From CAIKNB01 sp964415965 (GTDB lineage Bacteria; Patescibacteriota; Patescibacteriia; 2-12-FULL-60-25): a stretch of DNA of 64,000 nt. Both the position numbers and the translations under genes were made by a program. The notes beneath the pieces are model-generated. The model had not been told where the DNA came from, did no database searches, and worked only from the letters and a program-made list of their open reading frames with translations. The DNA lies in the NCBI GenBank assembly GCA_964415965.1, contig CAYQCK010000001.1:186001-250000 (forward strand), read 5' to 3'. This document shows, piece by piece, positions 58,602 to 64,000 of the stretch. Positions within the stretch are counted from its first letter, which is position 1; the number at the start of each line of letters is the position of its first letter.

Positions 58602-60839
58602 TCACTCTTTCGAACGTTTGTAGCCGCAGCCTTCGTTGGGGCAGACGATTTTCGAGCCTTTGGCCGTGAGCGTGGCGTAGCCGCACTCGGGGCAAGGTTC
58701 GCCGGTCGGCCGATCCCAGAATGCCTGGTCGCAGGCCGGGTAGCGGTTGCAGGAGAAGAAAATCTTGCGCTTCTTGGACATGCGCTCGATGATGTTGCCT
58801 TCCTTGCATTTCGGGCATTTGACCGGTTGGCCGTTCTCGTCATTCACGGGTTTTTCGATGTTCTTGATGGATTTGCAGTCGGGATAGCGCGAGCACGAGA
58901 GGAACGGCCCGAAGCGCCCGATTTTCTTGACCATAGGCGCGCCGCACAGCTCGCATTTTTCGTCCGTCATCTCGGGCTCGGCGCGTTTCTGTTCGCCGGG
59001 CAAAGGCTTGGTCCCTTTGCATTCCGGATAGTTGGTGCAGGCCAGGAATTTCCCGAAGCGTCCGCGCTTGACCGTCATCGCGCTGCCGCACTTGTCGCAG
59101 ACGACGCCTTCGGCCAGCGCTTCGTCGGCCTTGTCCAGCACGCTTTCGTTGCTCTTCAGCACGGTGTGGAACGGCCCGTAGAACGCCTCGAGGAGCGGCC
59201 GCCATTCGATTTTCCCTTCGGCGACGAGGTCCAGCGAATTCTCCATCTTCGAGGTGAAATCGTAGTCCACGATGTTAGGGAAATACTGGACCAGGAGGTC
59301 GGTCACGGACATGCCGATCTCGGTCGGCACCAGGCGCTTCTTGTCGTCCCGTTCCACGTACTCGCGTTCGACGATGGTCGAGATGGTCGGGGCGTAGGTC
59401 GACGGCCGGCCGATGCCGGCCTCTTCCAGCGCCTTGACCAGCGAGGCGTCGGTGAAGCGCGGCGGCGGTTCGGTGAAGTGCTGTTTGCCCGCGATCTCCA
59501 ATGCTTCGACGGTCTGGCCCTCTTTCAGCGTCGGCAGGAATTTGTCTTTGTCCTGGTCGGGATAGAGCTTGAGGTAGCCGTCAAAGAGCACGCTCTGGCC
59601 CGTGGCGCGGAACGTCGCGCGGCCGCATTTGAGGTCGGCCGAGGTGCCTTGGATGCGCGCGTCCTTCATCTGCGTCGCCACGGCGCGCTGCCAGATCAAT
59701 TTGTAGAGCTTGTATTCGTTCGGTTCGACAAAGGCCTGGATATCCTCCGGGTTGCGCGTCGGGTCGGTCGGCCGGATGGCTTCGTGCGCCTCCTGAGCGC
59801 CCTTGGCCTTGGTCTTGAAGCGGCGCGGCTCGTCCAGTTTGTAGGCGTCGCCGAATTCGCCCGCGACGTAGTCCCTGGCCTCGCCCAGGAATTTGTCCGA
59901 CAGATTGACCGAGTCGGTACGCATGTAGGTGATGAGGCCGACTTGGCCCTGCTGCCCGAGCGCCAGACCTTCATACAGCCGTTGGGCCAAGGCCATGGTT
60001 TGCTTGGCCGAGAAACCGAGGCGCTTGTTGGCTTCCTGCTGCAGGGTCGAGGTGGTGAACGGCGCCGACGGCGAAGCCTTGCGTTCTTTGGCCTCGATGG
60101 AAGCGACCGTGAATTCCCGGCCGGTGATCTCCTGGATGATGGCGTCGGTCTCGTCTTTCGTCTTGAGCGCCATCTTGTCGAGCGTCTTGCCGTCCAGGGC
60201 GTTCAGTTTGGCCTCGAATTTCGTCTCGTCCGTGGCCTTGCCCTTCTCGCTCGTGAACGTCCCTTCGACCGACCAGTATTCCTCCGGGTTGAACGCCTTG
60301 ATCTCGCGCTCGCGCTCCACGATCAAACGCAGCGCCACGGACTGCACGCGCCCGGCAGACAGGCCGCGCCGGATCTTGCGCCACAGGAAGGGCGAGAGCT
60401 CGTAGCCGACCAGGCGGTCCAGGATGCGGCGCGCCTGCTGGGCGTTGATCAGCCGCAGGTCGAGCTTGCGCGGATGGGCTAGCGCTTCCTTGATGGCGTT
60501 TTCCGTGATCTCGTGGAACGTGATGCGGTCCAGTTTAGTCGGGTCCTCATCCAGCACATTCGCCAAATGCCAGGCGATGGCTTCTCCCTCGCGGTCTTCA
60601 TCGGTCGCCAGCAGGATTTCCTTGGCTTTCTTGGCGGCGGTCTTGATTTCCTTGACTTTGGCCTTGTGGTCCGGGGGCACTATATAGGAAGGCTCGAAGC
60701 CGTGCTCCACATCCACGCCCAGCTTGGATTTGGGCAAATCGCGGATATGCCCGAAGCTGGCCATGACGTTGAAGTCCTTGCCCAGGAAACGGGAGATGGT
60801 TTTGGCCTTGGTCGGTGATTCGACGATGACGAGTTTCAT
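58602..60839 (-). CDS. topA: DNA topoisomerase I
   Basis: 745 residues. TOPRIM start (MKLVIVESPTKAKTI, DEDREGEAIAW), catalytic YMRTDS, and four C-terminal zinc ribbons of topoisomerase I type (CDKCG...C, CELCG...C, CPKCK...C, CPECG...C). Relaxes negative supercoils. Transcribed from a TTGACA-17-TATAAG promoter within the end of dprA. Confidence 0.97.
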   Translation of the reverse strand: MKLVIVESPTKAKTISRFLGKDFNVMASFGHIRDLPKSKLGVDVEHGFEPSYIVPPDHKAKVKEIKTAAKKAKEILLATDEDREGEAIAWHLANVLDEDPTKLDRITFHEITENAIKEALAHPRKLDLRLINAQQARRILDRLVGYELSPFLWRKIRRGLSAGRVQSVALRLIVEREREIKAFNPEEYWSVEGTFTSEKGKATDETKFEAKLNALDGKTLDKMALKTKDETDAIIQEITGREFTVASIEAKERKASPSAPFTTSTLQQEANKRLGFSAKQTMALAQRLYEGLALGQQGQVGLITYMRTDSVNLSDKFLGEARDYVAGEFGDAYKLDEPRRFKTKAKGAQEAHEAIRPTDPTRNPEDIQAFVEPNEYKLYKLIWQRAVATQMKDARIQGTSADLKCGRATFRATGQSVLFDGYLKLYPDQDKDKFLPTLKEGQTVEALEIAGKQHFTEPPPRFTDASLVKALEEAGIGRPSTYAPTISTIVEREYVERDDKKRLVPTEIGMSVTDLLVQYFPNIVDYDFTSKMENSLDLVAEGKIEWRPLLEAFYGPFHTVLKSNESVLDKADEALAEGVVCDKCGSAMTVKRGRFGKFLACTNYPECKGTKPLPGEQKRAEPEMTDEKCELCGAPMVKKIGRFGPFLSCSRYPDCKSIKNIEKPVNDENGQPVKCPKCKEGNIIERMSKKRKIFFSCNRYPACDQAFWDRPTGEPCPECGYATLTAKGSKIVCPNEGCGYKRSKE

Positions 60840-60902
60840 GTTGGTTGGATGCGTGAGCCTCTGCGTGCGTTGAATACGGGCAAAGATAGCAGAGAGTTTT
60901 GA

Positions 60903-60931
60903 CTTATACCAGCGTCAAGCGTTTTTGTCAA
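60903..60931 (-). promoter_or_regulatory. Promoter of topA
   Basis: TTGACA - 17 nt - TATAAG on the minus strand, about 60 nt before topA, overlapping the stop of dprA. Confidence 0.8.
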
Positions 60932-62079
60932 TCGTGAGGGCTCCTCTTGCGCTGGGTTAAGGCGTACTTTTGTCCTCCCTGAAGCTGGATGAGACCCTTT
61001 AATTCCAGACTCACCAGCAGACGCGCCGTCTCGGCGGCCGTGAGCTTGAGACGCCGCGCGATGTCGTCGGCTTGGAGCGGTCCGTCAAGGGCTTCGAGGA
61101 CGAGTTTCTCCTTTTCGGGCAGGTCCGACGCCTCGACGGCCGGCGCGGCCGGCAGCTGAGCTTCGAGCGCCGACAGCACGTCCGCGCTGCCAGTGCAGGG
61201 GATGGCGCCCAGCTTCAGCAGCTTGTTCGTGCCGCCCGACTGCCGGCTGGTAATCGGCCCCGGGACCGTGAAGACGTCGCGGTTCTGGTCCAGGGCCGAA
61301 TGGGCCGTGATGAGCGAGCCCGAACCTTCGGCCGCCTCGACCACGACCACGGCGCGCGACAATCCCGAGATGATGCGATTGCGCAAGGGGAAGTGGTGCT
61401 TGAGCGAGTATGTCCCCGGCGGGAATTCGGTCAGCAGGCAGCCGCCATGCCCGAGGATGTCGCGGGCTAATTTAAGGTTATGCCGGGGATAGATGGAGGC
61501 GTCGTCGCAACCGCCGGCCAGCACGGCCCAGCACGCGGCGCCCTGGTCCAGCGCCGCCGTATGGGCCACGGCGTCGATCCCCAAAGCCAGCCCCGACACG
61601 ACGGTCAGTCCGGCGAGGCCGAGGTCGCGCGCCAGGTCGGTGGCCACGCGCTGCCCGTAACCCGTGCAGTGCCGCGTGCCGACGATGCCGACGCATGGGG
61701 CGTCGCGGCGCAGGTGTCCGCGGACGAACAGCGCGAATGGCGGATCCGCTATCTCCTTGAGCAGTGCGGGATATTCGGCATCTTGTTTGAGGATGAAACG
61801 GATGGCTGCCTCGTCGAGCCTGAGGGCCAGGGCTTGGAGGTCAGCCGAGCGGCGGAATTCGGCGAACCGTCCCTTGACGACCGTCCCGACGCCGAGTTCC
61901 TCGAGGTCGGATATCCGGACGGTCCAAGCAGCCTGTCCGTCTCCGCGGAACCTCGTCGCCAGTTTGTGCAGCGTTCGCGTGCCGAAACCGTCGAAGCTCG
62001 CCAAACCCAACCAGCCGAGGCGGTTCGGGTCCCAAACCGTCCGGGTATTGACACTGGGGCCGTGGGATTGGTAAGACAT
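60928..62079 (-). CDS. dprA: DNA processing protein DprA
   Basis: 383 residues from ATG 62079. Rossmann core with GTRHCTGYGQRVA, VVSGLALGIDAVAHTAAL and FPPGTYSLKHHFPLRNRIISGLSRAVVVVEA, then a C-terminal winged helix. It protects incoming ssDNA and loads RecA in transformation. A longer frame upstream is open, but its residues are not DprA-like. Confidence 0.92.
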   Translation of the reverse strand: MSYQSHGPSVNTRTVWDPNRLGWLGLASFDGFGTRTLHKLATRFRGDGQAAWTVRISDLEELGVGTVVKGRFAEFRRSADLQALALRLDEAAIRFILKQDAEYPALLKEIADPPFALFVRGHLRRDAPCVGIVGTRHCTGYGQRVATDLARDLGLAGLTVVSGLALGIDAVAHTAALDQGAACWAVLAGGCDDASIYPRHNLKLARDILGHGGCLLTEFPPGTYSLKHHFPLRNRIISGLSRAVVVVEAAEGSGSLITAHSALDQNRDVFTVPGPITSRQSGGTNKLLKLGAIPCTGSADVLSALEAQLPAAPAVEASDLPEKEKLVLEALDGPLQADDIARRLKLTAAETARLLVSLELKGLIQLQGGQKYALTQRKRSPHD

Positions 62080-62227
62080 GGCTGCGAGCTTACCCCCTGC
62101 GTCCTGCTGCCATCGGGCTATCACGGGAGAAATTTCGAAAGTATCCCGGCTGTAATGGCCCAATGCCGGCAGGACAAAGGGGGTTTTATCTTACCGCTGC
62201 CTGGAATCCCTCCGCCTGTCAATACCG

Positions 62228-62255
62228 AAACCCGCCGGGGATAACCGGCGGGTTT
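62228..62255. terminator. Terminator of pth
   Basis: Eleven-bp stem AAACCCGCCGG/CCGGCGGGTTT with six-base loop, between pth and dprA. Confidence 0.75.
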
Positions 62256-62279
62256 GTCATTTTTTTCCGTTGGCGGGCT

Positions 62280-62840
62280 TCACTTCATGCTGTTCCATTT
62301 GGTCATCGCCTTCGGCAAGCCGAGCGTGATCCAGTCGAGGATGGCGTCGGGCGCTTCTTCCGCCGTCTTGATCGTCGCATCCTGCAACGCGCCGAGGACC
62401 CAGTCCTCGGATTTGATTTCCTTGTTGTCCGGGCGGCCGATGCCGATGCGCAGCCGGGCGAAGTCCCGCCGTCCCGTCAGTTCGAAGATGGACGCGATGC
62501 CGTTGTGCCCGGCGTCGCCGCCCTGCGGGATGAAGTTCATTTGGCCCGGCAAATGGTCCATGTCGTCCTGCACGATGAGCACGTCGTCGGGTCCGGCTTT
62601 GTAGAAATTCATGAGCGCGACCGCGGCTTGGCCCGACAGGTTCATGAAGGTCTTGGGCTTGGCCAGGACCACGCGCTCGGTACCGACGAAAGCCCTGGCC
62701 AGGTCGGCCTTGAAGTCGGCTTCCGCCGTCCAGAAGACGCCGAGCTTGTCGGCCAGCGCATCCAGCGCCAAGAAACCGGCGTTGTGCCTGGTCTTCGCGT
62801 ACTGCTTGCCTGGGTTACCCAAGCCGAGGATGAGTTTCAT
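62280..62840 (-). CDS. pth: Peptidyl-tRNA hydrolase
   Basis: 186 residues. MKLILGLGNPGKQYAKTRHNAGF with catalytic His, KPKTFMNLSGQAV-like KPKTFMNLSGQAAV and the VQDDMDHLPG segment. Frees tRNA from drop-off peptidyl-tRNA. AGGGA is a few nt before its ATG (an SD-type start that also has T at -1). Next to der. Confidence 0.96.
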   Translation of the reverse strand: MKLILGLGNPGKQYAKTRHNAGFLALDALADKLGVFWTAEADFKADLARAFVGTERVVLAKPKTFMNLSGQAAVALMNFYKAGPDDVLIVQDDMDHLPGQMNFIPQGGDAGHNGIASIFELTGRRDFARLRIGIGRPDNKEIKSEDWVLGALQDATIKTAEEAPDAILDWITLGLPKAMTKWNSMK

Positions 62841-62853
62841 ACTTCCCTGATGA

Positions 62854-64000
62854 TCAGTACCTTGCGCCCTTGCGTCCGATCGGCCGCTTGCGCCGCTGGA
62901 TGCGCTTTCCGCCCTTTTCCGCTTCCTGTTCGGCCAGCTTGGGCATGGGCAGATGTTCGACTTTGACCACGATCGGCGTGCCTTGGAAACCGAATTTCTC
63001 GCGCAGCCGGTTCTCGAAATAGCGGATCCAGGAATCGTGCACGGTCTGCTTGCCGCCGCGGATGGATATCAGGAACGTCGGCGGTTCGATCCCGACCTGG
63101 GTCACGTCGTGGATGTAGGGCGAGTAGTTGCCGAGTTCGGCCAACGGCTTCTTGCGCGCCACGACCGTCTTGAGCAGCTTCTGCAAAGCGTTGTAGGCGA
63201 TCTGGCGGCGGCGTTCCTCGCGCACCTTGAAGGCCATGTCGAGGACTTTGTCGGTCCTGAGCTTGTCCTTGGCCGAGATGAACATGATCGGCGCCCAGGA
63301 GAGGAAGGGGAAGGACGACCGGATGTTGGCTTCGTATTCGCGCGACGTCCGCTCTTCCTTGTCCTTGACCAGGTCCCATTTGTTGGCCACCAGGATCAGG
63401 CCTTTGGTCTCGTCCTCCATGAGCCCGGCCAGATGCTTGTCCTGGGTGCGCGCGTCCTCGGTCGCGTCCAGCACCAGGATGGCGATGTCGGCGCGGCGCA
63501 AAGCCTCGCGGTTCCGTTCCAGGGCTTCTTCATCCAGCTTCTTCTCGAGCTTGGAGCGCTTGCGCATGCCGGCGGTGTCGATGAGGACCACGTCCTCGCC
63601 TTTCCAGGTGAACGGGGTGTCGATCGGCTCGCGGGTGGTGTGGGCGGTGGAAGTGGCGATGACGCGCTCTTCGCCCAAGATGGCGTTGACAAGCGACGAT
63701 TTGCCGACGTTGGTCCGACCCATGACGACCAGCTTGAGGCCGCCGAGCTTGTCGGCCGGCAGGGGAGGACGGCCGAGGCGCGCCAGTTCTTCGTAGACCC
63801 GATCCAACAGGTCGCCGACCCCGCGTCCCGTCGAGGCCGAGCAGGGGACGGCTGGCCCGAACCGCAGGGCCATCGAGGCTTGGCTCCAGGCGTCGGCCAT
63901 GAACCGGATGTCGTCCAGCTTGTTGGCCACGAGCACGACCGGCTTGCCGAGTTTGCGCAGGAGTTTGGCGGCGGCTTCGTCCTGGGGCAGGATGCCGGCC
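62854..64000 (-). CDS. der: Ribosome-assembly GTPase Der (EngA), N-terminus off window
   Basis: About 382 C-terminal residues are visible; the frame runs past base 64000. The first G domain's end (VANKLDDI), complete second G domain (VVMGRTNVGKSSLVNAI, DTAGMRKRS, NKWDLV) and C-terminal KH-like domain with a basic tail (RIQRRKRPIGRKG) are present. Needed for 50S maturation. It is 13 nt upstream of pth. Confidence 0.93.
   Translation of the reverse strand, partial: AGILPQDEAAAKLLRKLGKPVVLVANKLDDIRFMADAWSQASMALRFGPAVPCSASTGRGVGDLLDRVYEELARLGRPPLPADKLGGLKLVVMGRTNVGKSSLVNAILGEERVIATSTAHTTREPIDTPFTWKGEDVVLIDTAGMRKRSKLEKKLDEEALERNREALRRADIAILVLDATEDARTQDKHLAGLMEDETKGLILVANKWDLVKDKEERTSREYEANIRSSFPFLSWAPIMFISAKDKLRTDKVLDMAFKVREERRRQIAYNALQKLLKTVVARKKPLAELGNYSPYIHDVTQVGIEPPTFLISIRGGKQTVHDSWIRYFENRLREKFGFQGTPIVVKVEHLPMPKLAEQEAEKGGKRIQRRKRPIGRKGARY

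Noticed and set aside
58827..60482. 551-codon antisense frame opposite topA
   Set aside because: The sense strand is a complete topoisomerase I; the antisense frame has no domain or initiation signal.

Overview
The window is 64 kb of GC-rich, gene-dense bacterial chromosome with the standard genetic code (TGA is a stop in many ATGA-overlapping gene pairs). It most likely comes from a Candidate Phyla Radiation (Patescibacteria) organism. The str-S10-spc ribosomal cluster runs rpsL-rpsG-fusA-tuf-rpsJ to secY without rpmD (uL30), a hallmark of that group, and uS14 is the zinc form. Many proteins are unrecognised, and several exported proteins have a single membrane anchor. The exact lineage cannot be told without 16S rRNA, which is not in the window.

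Layout. 1-9.4 kb: small, mostly minus-strand metabolic and orphan genes (CYTH, inositol-monophosphatase-like, methyltransferase, Nudix, BASS transporter, DUF1232, DUF805) and a plus-strand CCA-adding enzyme with a separate HD protein. 9.4-15.6 kb: tRNA-Pro, HU, a LOG protein, malic enzyme, an SspB-like adaptor, bL28, a site-2 protease and a large membrane protein. 15.7-35.7 kb: ribosomal protein and elongation factor operons, broken by two exported-protein genes, an ADP-ribosylglycohydrolase and a large structured non-coding RNA locus. 35.8-48.4 kb: a presenilin-like protease, adk, map, ruvX, recO, asnS, aspS, scpAB and a D,D-carboxypeptidase. 48.4-64 kb: a glycosyltransferase, initiator tRNA-fMet, a second CAT-anticodon tRNA, tRNA-Leu, HAD, C15-like and Fic proteins, parAB, a Rel protein, an 832-residue coiled-coil protein, topA, dprA, pth and a partial der.

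Translation initiation is the unifying theme. From tuf to secY, 21 of 22 start codons are preceded directly by T (TATG), almost none has a Shine-Dalgarno (SD) sequence, and several first genes have a -10 box only 6-10 nt before ATG, which predicts leaderless mRNAs. The initiator tRNA in the window carries C33 instead of U33 and A29-U41 in place of one of the three G-C pairs. A minority of genes, mostly unrecognised or adaptor-like, do have clear SD sequences.

The most novel element is at about 22341-22750: roughly 410 nt without a convincing gene, folding into five long hairpins. Read on the minus strand it has a TTGACA-17-TAGCGT promoter, a U-tailed terminator and C-rich loops. One loop holds a 13-nt exact copy of the canonical 16S rRNA 3' tail (anti-SD). 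G-U pairs in the stems favour the opposite strand, so the strand is not settled. I read it as a candidate SD-targeting or SD-decoy regulatory RNA.

At least three families of dispersed intergenic repeats are present: a 28-bp GTAGGGGC...GCCCCTAC palindrome, a GTCRTCCTGAGCGGAGCGAA element and a GCGAAAGC/GCTTTCGC element. Copies of the first two supply stop codons of aspS and the DUF1232 gene.
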